Below, one piece after another: positions 1 to 7,149 of a DNA stretch of 7,265 bases. The notes beneath the pieces were generated by a model, which was given only the letters and a program-made list of their open reading frames with translations, was not told the DNA's origin and made no database searches. Both the position numbers and the translations under genes were made by a program. This DNA comes from Desulfuromusa sp. (GTDB lineage: Bacteria > Desulfobacterota > Desulfuromonadia > Desulfuromonadales > Geopsychrobacteraceae). Each line of letters starts with the position of its first letter. Position 1 is the stretch's first letter. Where the stretch lies: assembly GCA_021647765.1 (NCBI GenBank), contig JAKIUD010000106.1, positions 1 through 7,265 of the forward strand. The letters run 5' to 3'.

Positions 1-120
1 GTTTGATGAGGGAGGGCTGGTTGAAGCAGTTATGGAAAAGCTATTTAGGCACCGCCAAACGAAAGGGGCGGAAACAGATAAGCTGAACCTAACGCTGGTG
101 AGACCTGCTCTCTACTCTAC
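1..120 (+). mobile_element. Probable 3' end of a group II intron (partial; body outside window)
   Basis: The first bases (GTTTGATGAGGGAGGG) resemble the distal strand of intron domain V and the linker to domain VI. The stretch ends in CTCTACTCTAC, a common type of 3' boundary with a terminal AY dinucleotide. Between them is a structured region with a CCGCC/GGCGG stem closing on AAACGAAAGG. Frame 2 is open from base 2 to a TAG at 122-124 and reads ...RHRQTKGAETDK..., a peptide I recall as a recurrent spurious translation of such intron ends. The call is pattern recognition from memory. No reverse transcriptase and no complete domain V lie in the window, so it could be the tail of another element. 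If correct, the 3' exon begins at about 121. Confidence 0.45.
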
Positions 121-170
121 CTAGTTTCCTAGTTTCGGGACAGCCCCCATGCGGGGATGTCTCTAGTTTC
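121..170. repeat. Triplicate CTAGTTTC octamer around a GC-rich hairpin
   Basis: The octamer CTAGTTTC occurs at 121-128, 129-136 and 163-170, all in the same orientation. Between the second and third copies is a hairpin. GACA (139-142) pairs with TGTC (158-161) and CCCC (144-147) pairs with GGGG (153-156), with one G-A mismatch. The third octamer can also pair with AGGAACTA at 180-187. The hairpin has no T-run, so it is not a typical terminator. The GGGACAG start recalls the repeat at 2589-2700, but the similarity is short. Confidence 0.5.
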
Positions 171-214
171 CTTTGATGGAGGAACTAATCTGCGTATTTG
201 ATTTTAGTTAAACG

Positions 215-247
215 AAAAAAAGCCCGCTGCTTTCGCAGCGGGCTTTT
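215..247 (-). terminator. Intrinsic terminator of the porin gene
   Basis: A perfect stem, AAAAGCCCGCTGC (218-230) with GCAGCGGGCTTTT (235-247), closes on a TTTC loop. Read on the minus strand, the GC-rich stem is followed by seven Ts (221 down to 215). It lies 30 bases past the porin stop codon. The plus-strand side has only four Ts, so it may work in both directions but is best suited to the porin transcript. Confidence 0.9.
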
Positions 248-276
248 GATTGTACCGTTGTCAGCTTCTAAATGAT

Positions 277-1446
277 TTAGAAGTTTACGAACAGGCCAAC
301 ACCAGCAGCGAAGTCTGCATCAACCTCAGGCTCATCAATGTCAATATACTCAACCAGAACACCAAGACTGGTGTTTGACATGACGGCATATTTCATGCCA
401 ACAGCCACGGTCATTGCAGAATCAGCATCTGTTACTGCATCTTCTTCTGGCTCAAGATAAGAGATGGAAGCACCAAGGTTAACAGCATCGCTGACTTTAG
501 TATCGACATAGATACGACCAGCAACAACACCAGCGCCGCTACCGAAGAAGGTGTATGGACGGCCAAGCATGATTTGCTCATCATCAAGACCGGTACCGTG
601 GGCAAATAGAGGATCCCAACCATTAAAGTCATTACCAAGAACATCATACTGAGCATCATCTGTGTCGCCCAGTGCATAGAAGAGTTGAGCGCCAAAAGTC
701 ATGGCGTCTGCACTCATGGAACCGTCAAGGAAGAGTTGGGTGCCAAAGGCATCAGTTGTAGCATTTGCATCACCGGTGAAGAAGTCAAGTTCAGCAACAA
801 GTTTGAAAGCATCCATGTTGAATGTAGTATCAGCACCAATCAGGTAGACATTTTCGTCAGAATTTGAAACTTTGCTCTGACCAACAACATAGAAATTACC
901 TTTGACCGCATCAGCACCAAAACCAACATTAGCACCATAATAGAAACCGTCAGCGTATGTGCCATTATCGTCGGCTAGCATGAAAAATGCAGTTACTGGA
1001 ACAGCACCTTTGGTTGCGATTTTAAAACCTGCATCCTGAGCGTTAAAAGGAGTGTTTTGACCGAATTGGATATACTGCTGACCAGCACGAAGGGAGAAAG
1101 TATCAAAGGTCAGATCCATATGGGCACGATCCCACTGCATACCATCTTGTGGCAGACGACCGGCACCATAGGTATTACCACCGTCTCCCCAATTTTTTTC
1201 AGTAACGTCTGTACGGAAGGTTACGCTAACGCCATCAGCAATGGAGAACTTACCACCGATACGCAGGCGTTGGTCAAGCCAGGTATTGGTGCTATCACTG
1301 CCACCAACGCTACCATCGAAGTCACCTACATACCAACCACGAACACGCATTTGACCGCCCAGGCTGAGCATATCTTCAGCCATTACAGGTGTTGCCATTG
1401 CTACGATCGCCAGCAGGACGATCATACTCTTCAAAAATCTGCTCAT
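277..1446 (-). CDS. Outer-membrane beta-barrel porin
   Basis: The 389-residue protein has a Sec signal peptide at about 1-23: basic MSRFLK, a hydrophobic core, and VMA before the mature EDMLSLGG. The mature part is rich in alternating hydrophobic/polar stretches, Gly, Asp and aromatic residues, has no long hydrophobic helix, and ends in phenylalanine (GLFVNF), the usual recognition signal for barrel assembly. These traits fit a passive porin of roughly 16 strands; its substrate is not readable. An in-frame GTG at 1485 would add 13 residues, but the ATG at 1446 is preferred because AAGGAGGT sits 7 bases before it and the signal peptide then starts correctly. The gene stands alone, with a terminator at 215-247 and a long leader containing a candidate sigma-54 promoter. 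The protein is strongly acidic, with many Asp in predicted loops, which may suggest some cation preference; that is a guess. Confidence 0.85.
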   Translation of the reverse strand: MSRFLKSMIVLLAIVAMATPVMAEDMLSLGGQMRVRGWYVGDFDGSVGGSDSTNTWLDQRLRIGGKFSIADGVSVTFRTDVTEKNWGDGGNTYGAGRLPQDGMQWDRAHMDLTFDTFSLRAGQQYIQFGQNTPFNAQDAGFKIATKGAVPVTAFFMLADDNGTYADGFYYGANVGFGADAVKGNFYVVGQSKVSNSDENVYLIGADTTFNMDAFKLVAELDFFTGDANATTDAFGTQLFLDGSMSADAMTFGAQLFYALGDTDDAQYDVLGNDFNGWDPLFAHGTGLDDEQIMLGRPYTFFGSGAGVVAGRIYVDTKVSDAVNLGASISYLEPEEDAVTDADSAMTVAVGMKYAVMSNTSLGVLVEYIDIDEPEVDADFAAGVGLFVNF

Positions 1447-1453
1447 TTTTGTT

Positions 1454-1461
1454 ACCTCCTT
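1454..1461 (-). promoter_or_regulatory. Porin ribosome-binding site
   Basis: The minus strand reads AAGGAGGT, a full match to the anti-Shine-Dalgarno core, 7 bases before the ATG at 1446. It fixes the start of the porin and suggests high expression. Confidence 0.85.
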
Positions 1462-1475
1462 AAGGTAATTAAATT

Positions 1476-1490
1476 GCCGAACCATTCGGC
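1476..1490 (-). promoter_or_regulatory. Leader hairpin just upstream of the porin RBS
   Basis: GCCGAA (1476-1481) and TTCGGC (1485-1490) form a perfect 6-bp stem with a 3-base loop, 14 bases upstream of the ribosome-binding site. It could protect the 5' leader of the mRNA or tune translation. The role is inferred from position only. Confidence 0.45.
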
Positions 1491-1562
1491 GTTAGAAAAT
1501 CAGGTTGCTCTGCTCAAGTAATTTTTCATTTAATGAAAGCTATAAGCTGTAAAGCGGTAATT

Positions 1563-1580
1563 AAGCAGAAAACATGCCAA
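1563..1580 (-). promoter_or_regulatory. Candidate sigma-54 promoter of the porin gene
   Basis: The minus strand reads TTGGCATGTTTTCTGCTT. It has the invariant GG (1578-1577) and GC (1566-1565) separated by exactly 10 bases, and matches TGGCACG-N4-TTGC at most positions. The predicted transcription start is near 1553, giving a leader of about 107 bases. A perfect dyad at 1659-1696 lies where an enhancer-binding activator would sit. A weaker sigma-70-like pair (TTGTAT, 18 bases, TAGAAT) exists further upstream, so this assignment is not exclusive. Confidence 0.5.
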
Positions 1581-1658
1581 GTGAAACAGTATTTCCTGTT
1601 GGTCTGTAACTGCTTGAAAAATATCTTTTTTACTAAGGTTTCATTTGAATCTAAACAG

Positions 1659-1696
1659 CTATTTGTTGTGTGTTGTTGTTTTACTGCAACAAATAG
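1659..1696. promoter_or_regulatory. Perfect 10-bp dyad, candidate activator-binding site
   Basis: CTATTTGTTG (1659-1668) is the exact inverse complement of CAACAAATAG (1687-1696), with an 18-base spacer. Relative to the predicted sigma-54 start near 1553 it spans about -106 to -143, the usual range for enhancer sites bound by NtrC-family activators. The spacing puts the arm centres 28 bp apart, about 2.7 helical turns. The activator is unknown and not encoded in the window. Confidence 0.45.
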
Positions 1697-1754
1697 AGTG
1701 TTGATTCTACCACATTTTCATTACAGCATACAATTCATAATTTTGAATATATGC

Positions 1755-1766
1755 TGAAGATCTTCA
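1755..1766. repeat. 12-bp palindrome TGAAGATCTTCA
   Basis: This is a perfect 12-bp palindrome, 4 bases from the edge of the long inverted repeat at 1771-1865. It may be a protein-binding site or chance; there is no further evidence. Confidence 0.35.
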
Positions 1767-1770
1767 ATCG

Positions 1771-1865
1771 GCCACCAAGGTACCAAGAAGAGCAAAAGCT
1801 TTTTTAAGGTTTTAAACCCAAACCCGATTGGCCTTTGATTTCGGTTTTCTTGGTGTCTTGGTGGC
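1771..1865. repeat. Long inverted repeat of the CCACCAAG/CTTGGTGG type
   Basis: The 19-base arms at 1771-1789 and 1847-1865 are inverse complements at 17 of 19 positions, each carrying GCCACCAAG and ACCAAGAA blocks. The spacer is 57 bases and AT-rich. The repeat starts 17 bases past the stop of the thioredoxin-like gene, but its distal arm is not followed by a T-run, so it is not a classical terminator. I recall similar CACCAAGACACCAAG repeats scattered through environmental genomes, which suggests a small non-autonomous element or REP-like unit; that comparison is from memory. Confidence 0.6.
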
Positions 1866-1882
1866 AAGCTTAGCCTGTTTTT

Positions 1883-2380
1883 TCATTCTCCTGTGAGCAT
1901 TTTCTGTAATTCTTGTTTTAATGCGGCGCTGGGCAAAGGATCTCCATCCCGGTAAATATTAAAATCACGATCTATCAGAATTATCCGGGGGATAAGATAA
2001 ATGTTCAACTTGCTGGCAATTTTACCTTTGTCCATAATAATGACATCGGGACTGTGATGGCCGTTTTTGCTGAACATTTTGATCACTGTTTTGGGACTTT
2101 CCTGGATGAAAACCTCAACAAATTTAATCTTATTTTCAACCAGAAAACCATGTAGATCATTAATTTCTTTAGACTGCTGACTGCAGGTGGGACACCAGGT
2201 TGTTCCAACTTTCAGGAGGATTGGTTGCCCTTTTATGCTGTTAAAATTAAAAGATTCCCCGGCAAGTGTCGTCCCGGATAGTGCTGGAAAGGGTTCACCT
2301 TTCTTCAGGGCGAAAACTGCAGAGGGGATGCTCAGCAATGTAACCAATAAAGCAGCAGTTATAAATTTAAATCTGGTCAT
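1883..2380 (-). CDS. Periplasmic thioredoxin-like (TlpA/ResA-type) protein
   Basis: The 165-residue protein has a signal peptide (1-24, ending AVFA) and then a thioredoxin fold. The active site WCPTC has redox cysteines C63 and C66. The cis-proline loop is at YLIPRI (P131). The N-terminal KKGEPFPALSGTTL segment is the usual lead-in of TlpA/ResA/AhpC-TSA-like domains. Such proteins act in the periplasm as thiol-disulfide oxidoreductases, often reducing cytochrome c haem-binding cysteines or other extracytoplasmic disulfides; the partner here is not visible. The start ATG at 2380 follows AAGGGA at a 5-base spacing. The gene appears monocistronic, with its own sigma-70 promoter at 2448-2475. Length and motifs are normal for a single-domain member. 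It could equally be a general periplasmic reductant not linked to cytochromes. Confidence 0.85.
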   Translation of the reverse strand: MTRFKFITAALLVTLLSIPSAVFALKKGEPFPALSGTTLAGESFNFNSIKGQPILLKVGTTWCPTCSQQSKEINDLHGFLVENKIKFVEVFIQESPKTVIKMFSKNGHHSPDVIIMDKGKIASKLNIYLIPRIILIDRDFNIYRDGDPLPSAALKQELQKMLTGE

Positions 2381-2447
2381 GTTTTCCCTTGGGTAAAATA
2401 AACCAGCCTCAGGGTAAACAACACCCTTTATCGAAAAACTGAAATCA

Positions 2448-2475
2448 AGTATATTTTTCTGTAGAAAATAGTCAA
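2448..2475 (-). promoter_or_regulatory. Sigma-70 promoter of the thioredoxin-like gene
   Basis: The minus strand reads TTGACT (-35, 2475-2470), 16 bases, then TATACT (-10, 2453-2448), each 5 of 6 to consensus. Transcription would start near 2441, leaving a leader of about 60 bases. The leader contains a small AGGGT/ACCCT hairpin (2411-2427). Confidence 0.6.
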
Positions 2476-2588
2476 TTTAAAAATCATTAACCAAGTGTAA
2501 GTTGTTGTTTTATTGAAGTTTATTAAATGTAGCGGTGTTGCTTTTAATCTGGATGGCAGGGGCGGACAATTTAACGGAGAGTAAGAGA

Positions 2589-2700
2589 GGGGACTGATTT
2601 TATTTTTCATCGTTTCAAAGTCGGGGACAGAATGATTTTCGAAAAAAGCTCGAAAAAAATTCAGTCCCCTTGGTTCAGTGAAAAATTCAATCTGTCTCCC
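2589..2700. repeat. Nested REP-like repeat of GGGGACTG/GGGGACAG units
   Basis: Four related arms alternate in orientation. GGGGACTGA-T-rich at 2589-2608 and its inverse at 2652-2669 (ending TCAGTCCCC) enclose GGGGACAGAATGATTTTCG at 2623-2641, which pairs with 2651-2669 at 16 of 19 positions around a 9-base loop. A further inverse copy, looser, is at 2680-2700 (ending CTGTCTCCC). This resembles the REP/BIME repeats mobilised by REP-associated tyrosine transposases, but none is encoded in the window. The rest of the gene-free stretch 2381-2871 shows only the promoter at 2448-2475. Confidence 0.65.
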
Positions 2701-2860
2701 GGTGTCCAGAGAGGGTTTTCAAGTTTCTGGCGTTGTTGGAGATTGCTACAAAAGCTAGCTTGCCCGTTTGCTATCAATTCAATATTTGCCGTATTTTGTA
2801 TTCGATTTTCTTGTTTTGTTATGACTATGGCGGTAGTATTGCCAGAAGATTGAAAAAGAT

Positions 2861-2864
2861 GGAG
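2861..2864 (+). promoter_or_regulatory. hicB ribosome-binding site
   Basis: GGAG sits 7 bases before the ATG at 2872. The in-frame GTG at 2866 overlaps this site closely and has no Shine-Dalgarno of its own, so ATG is preferred. Confidence 0.6.
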
Positions 2865-2871
2865 AGTGCTA

Positions 2872-3105
2872 ATGGAAAAAATTATAAATCTGCATATTGA
2901 AAAATTGCCAGAAGGAGTCTATTTGGCGACGTCCAACGACATTCAGGGGCTAATAGCGCAAGGAAGAACAGTCTCGGAAACAATGGAAATTGCCAGAGAT
3001 GTTGCCCGCAGGCTTCTTGAGGCTCAGGAAAACAGACAAGAGAGCTTTCCTCCGTCTATGGCTATCAGTGATTCTTTTGATTGTTCACTAGTGATTGGTG
3101 CATAG
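2872..3105 (+). CDS. hicB: HicB-family antitoxin (short form)
   Basis: The 77-residue protein begins MEKIINLHIEKLPEGVYLAT, the first strands of the HicB/DUF1902 partial RNase-H-like fold. SNDIQGLIAQGRTVSETMEIARDV follows, the strand-helix segment typical of HicB (distant match to the ...PGC.a.G.T.eEAl.n... pattern). HicB binds and neutralises the HicA mRNA interferase. Many HicB proteins carry a C-terminal helix-turn-helix or ribbon-helix-helix domain for autoregulation. Here the tail after residue about 60 is too short for one, so operon repression, if any, would need another route. The stop codon TAG directly abuts the ATG of hicA with no gap, which implies coupled translation. The gene order is antitoxin first. 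The next-door toxin frame and the operon layout strengthen the call. Confidence 0.75.
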   Translation: MEKIINLHIEKLPEGVYLATSNDIQGLIAQGRTVSETMEIARDVARRLLEAQENRQESFPPSMAISDSFDCSLVIGA

Positions 3106-3294
3106 ATGGGACGGTTGGCAGGGTTCCGATATCGACAGGTCATTAAGCGACTCAAGAAATCGGGTTTTGTTTTTGATCGTCAAGCTTCAGGTAGTCATGA
3201 AATTTGGTATAATGAGCTATCTAATTTGTACACGACCATTCCAAATCATTCTGGGGATTTACCTGAAGGGACTCTCAGGGCTATTCTTAAGTAA
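3106..3294 (+). CDS. hicA: HicA-family mRNA interferase toxin, apparently truncated by a nonsense codon
   Basis: The 62-residue protein reads as a HicA/YcfA double-stranded-RNA-binding-like fold. The first helix is YRQVIKRLKKSGF, followed by the strand FDRQASGSHEIW with the catalytic-type His at H31. The strand YTTIPNHSGDLPEGTLRAILK then enters the last helix. HicA cleaves mRNA and is silenced by HicB. The stop TAA at 3292 falls inside that last helix. Reading through it in the same frame gives AGITPNDFLR and then TAA (3325-3327), which matches the usual ILK-Q-AG(I/L)...F ending of the family. A CAA-to-TAA change would explain this. The product may be inactive or weakened. There is no separate ribosome-binding site; translation probably couples to hicB. 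No terminator is visible before the convergent mce gene. Confidence 0.75.
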   Translation: MGRLAGFRYRQVIKRLKKSGFVFDRQASGSHEIWYNELSNLYTTIPNHSGDLPEGTLRAILK

Positions 3295-3362
3295 GCTGGA
3301 ATTACCCCGAATGATTTCCTCCGTTAACTAACTCTTTCGCCTCTTCCGTTAAAGTTTTTGAC

Positions 3363-3767
3363 TTAATGCCCTGCTTGGCAGATCTCGGTCAGCACCCCAC
3401 CAGTTGCTTTCGGATGCAAAAAGGCGATCAAGCTGTTGTGAGCGCCGCGGCGGGGCGTTTCATCAATCAGACGGATCCCTTTATATTTCAGGTCAGCCAG
3501 GGCGGCAACAACGTCGTCGACTTCGTAGGCCATGTGATGGACTCCTTCTCCCTTTTTTTCCAGAAATTTGGCAATCGGGGAATCTTCTGAAGTTGGTTCC
3601 AATAGTTCGATACGGCTCTCACCAATTTGCAGAAAGGCGACCCGGACTTTCTGTTCGGCGACCTCTTCTGTTCCCTCAAAGGTCATTCCTAGTTCATCCC
3701 GATAGAATGGGATGGAGTTCTCCAGACTTTTTACGGCGATGCCGATGTGGTTGATTTTTTTGAGCAT
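3363..3767 (-). CDS. mce: Methylmalonyl-CoA epimerase
   Basis: The 134-residue protein of the vicinal-oxygen-chelate (glyoxalase) fold has two beta-alpha-beta-beta-beta modules. It interconverts (S)- and (R)-methylmalonyl-CoA in the cytoplasm, feeding or draining the mutase encoded upstream. Visible metal-ligand positions are H7 in NHIGIAVKSLE, E54 in IELLEP, the His pair H77-H78 in GVHHMAYEVDD, and E128 in GGVLTEICQ. The segments DSPIAKFLEKKGEGVHH and RRGAHNSLIAFLHPKATGGV are highly typical of epimerases rather than other glyoxalase-fold enzymes. The start ATG at 3767 has AAGGAGAT at a good distance. It is the third gene of the mcm-meaB-mce operon, separated from meaB by a repeat pair (3786-3857). 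No intrinsic terminator is evident between it and the convergent hicA. Confidence 0.93.
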   Translation of the reverse strand: MLKKINHIGIAVKSLENSIPFYRDELGMTFEGTEEVAEQKVRVAFLQIGESRIELLEPTSEDSPIAKFLEKKGEGVHHMAYEVDDVVAALADLKYKGIRLIDETPRRGAHNSLIAFLHPKATGGVLTEICQAGH

Positions 3768-3785
3768 TGGAAATCTCCTTGATTC

Positions 3786-3857
3786 GTAGGGGCAACCCCC
3801 TGTGGTTGCCCGTTGTTATGTCATCGGGTCAGGGCAGGCACGGGGGCCTGCCCCTAC
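3786..3857. repeat. REP-like hairpin pair between meaB and mce
   Basis: Two 26-base units point toward each other: A1 at 3786-3811 (begins GTAGGGGCAACC) and B1 at 3832-3857 (ends GCCTGCCCCTAC). Each is itself a hairpin with an 8-bp stem (GGGCAACC/GGTTGCCC in A, GGGCAGGC/GCCTGCCC in B). B1 reversed matches A1 at 21 of 26 positions. This class of GTAGGGGCA...TGCCCCTAC repeat is, from memory, widespread in environmental bacterial genomes. Neither hairpin is followed by a T-run, so the pair is more likely to affect mRNA processing or stability than to terminate. Confidence 0.85.
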
Positions 3858-3862
3858 AATAT

Positions 3863-4840
3863 TTAATGTCTTCTAAACGCCTCCAACAACCTCCTCGCGG
3901 CAATACTGGGAGACGTTGTCCCGGTACTGACACCGGTTTGAACCTGGTCAATCATGGCAGCTACATTCTTATCACGTAAAAACAGATCTTTCAGATCATC
4001 CATGACCATCGCCCACATCCAATCGGTTGCCTGCAGATGCCGTTTTGCTGCAAATTCTTCATGTTGTTTCATGATCTCTACATAGGTGAGGATTTTCTGC
4101 CATACGTCGTCAATCCCCTGATTGTACAGGGCGCTGCACAACAATGCCGGAACTTGCCAGTGGGTGCTTTTGGGCTTGAGCAGATGGAGGGCGTTTTCGT
4201 ATTGCTGTCTTGCCAGTTCCGCGCGGGGACGATTTTCACCTTCGGCTTTGTTGATGACAATGGCATCGGCGATTTCCATCACCCCTTTTTTGATTCCTTG
4301 CAGCTCATCTCCGGCATTAGACAGTTGCAGCAACAGAAAAAAATCGACCATGGAAGCGACGGTGATTTCTGACTGACCGACACCGACGGTTTCGACGATG
4401 ATCACATCGTAACCGGCAGCTTCGCAAAGAAGCATGGTTTCACGGGTTTTGCGGGCGACCCCGCCGAGGGTCTTGCCGGCAGGTGAGGGGCGGATAAAGG
4501 CATTTTTCTCCCGCGCCAGCTCTTCCATGCGGGTTTTATCCCCAAGGATTGATCCACCGGAGAGCTGGGAGGAGGGATCGACGGCCAAAATGGCAATTTT
4601 GTGCCCCTGTTGCAGTAGTTTCATTCCCAATACTTCAATAAAGGTACTTTTGCCGACTCCGGGAACCCCGGAAATACCAATCCGAATGGTATTTCCAGTG
4701 TCGGGCAGGAGATTTTCCAACAGCTCGGCTGCAGCTTTTGTATGATCAGGGTTGCGGCTTTCGATCAGGGTGATCGCCTTGGCCAGAGAACGGATGTTGC
4801 CGGAACGGATACCGGTTGCAAGTTTTTTGATATTTGACAA
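3863..4840 (-). CDS. meaB: MeaB/ArgK-type GTPase, methylmalonyl-CoA mutase chaperone
   Basis: With a TTG start at 4840 the protein has 325 residues, matching the roughly 330 of MeaB and E. coli ArgK/YgfD. It is a G3E-family GTPase that gates adenosylcobalamin loading into the mutase and protects it from inactivation. Visible motifs are the Walker A GVPGVGKST (58-66), AVDPSS (86-91), GGSILGDKTRM (95-105), ETVGVGQSE (150-158), the G4-like NKAE (197-200) and SAL (236-238). The C-terminal arm runs WMWAMVMDDL to SIAARRLLEAFRRH. An in-frame GTG at 4954 would give 363 residues, but its extra N-terminus is translated from the repeat at 4860-4942, aligns with nothing in the family, and has no ribosome-binding site. 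The TTG follows AGGTGG at a short 4-base spacing, which is adequate but not strong. The gene sits between mcm and mce, with repeats at both junctions. Confidence 0.92.
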   Translation of the reverse strand: MSNIKKLATGIRSGNIRSLAKAITLIESRNPDHTKAAAELLENLLPDTGNTIRIGISGVPGVGKSTFIEVLGMKLLQQGHKIAILAVDPSSQLSGGSILGDKTRMEELAREKNAFIRPSPAGKTLGGVARKTRETMLLCEAAGYDVIIVETVGVGQSEITVASMVDFFLLLQLSNAGDELQGIKKGVMEIADAIVINKAEGENRPRAELARQQYENALHLLKPKSTHWQVPALLCSALYNQGIDDVWQKILTYVEIMKQHEEFAAKRHLQATDWMWAMVMDDLKDLFLRDKNVAAMIDQVQTGVSTGTTSPSIAARRLLEAFRRH

Positions 4841-4859
4841 TGTGCCACCTAAACAAACA

Positions 4860-4942
4860 GGGCAGGCACAGGAGCCTGCCCCTACAGGATGAATATAATA
4901 TTTATCATTTAATAATGTAGGGGCAACCCCCTGTGGTTGCCC
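4860..4942. repeat. REP-like hairpin pair between mcm and meaB
   Basis: These are the same two units as at 3786-3857, with the order swapped: B2 at 4860-4885, then A2 at 4917-4942, pointing away from each other. A2 is identical to A1 over all 26 bases, and B2 differs from B1 at 2 of 26, both in or next to the loop. The spacer is AT-rich (31 bases). The pair occupies most of the gap between the mcm stop (4964) and the proposed meaB TTG start (4840), and would place two strong hairpins in the operon mRNA. Confidence 0.85.
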
Positions 4943-4963
4943 CTGATTAATCACAGAACCGAT

Positions 4964-7102
<2,139 letters not shown>

Positions 7103-7149
7103 TGATACATTTCTCCCTTTGTGCCTGTCGGATAAAATAATACGGTTCT

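Noticed and set aside
2..124. Open frame reading ...RHRQTKGAETDK... as a protein C-terminus
   Set aside because: It fits better as a translation of structured group II intron sequence than as a real gene end. No start lies in the window and no domain is recognisable.
1447..1485. Upstream GTG start for the porin
   Set aside because: It adds 13 polar residues before a clean signal peptide, overlaps the leader hairpin, and lacks a ribosome-binding site, while the ATG at 1446 has a perfect one.
1057..1521. 154-codon plus-strand open frame opposite the porin
   Set aside because: It is antisense to a well-supported porin with signal peptide, ribosome-binding site and terminator, has no recognisable domain, and reads as low-complexity Thr/Ile-rich sequence typical of a shadow frame.
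2632..2853. 73-codon plus-strand open frame upstream of hicB
   Set aside because: Its first third is REP-like repeat sequence and the rest is Phe/Cys-rich without a ribosome-binding site or recognisable motif.
3095..3331. 78-codon open frame overlapping hicA
   Set aside because: It is in another frame from hicA, starts inside hicB without a ribosome-binding site, and has no HicA-like or other motif.
3295..3362. Terminator between the convergent hicA and mce genes
   Set aside because: Only a weak, bulged AAC..TTT/AAA..GTT pairing is present; no GC-rich stem followed by Ts is visible in either direction.
3404..3754. 116-codon plus-strand open frame opposite mce
   Set aside because: It is Arg-rich shadow coding on the opposite strand of a clear epimerase.
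3786..3857. Intrinsic terminator between meaB and mce
   Set aside because: The hairpins are strong but no T-run follows them on the minus strand, and mce has the same direction and pathway, so a shared transcript is more likely.
3786..4942. CRISPR-like array of 26-base repeats
   Set aside because: There are only two inverted pairs separated by a whole gene, with irregular spacers; the units are internally palindromic and REP-like.
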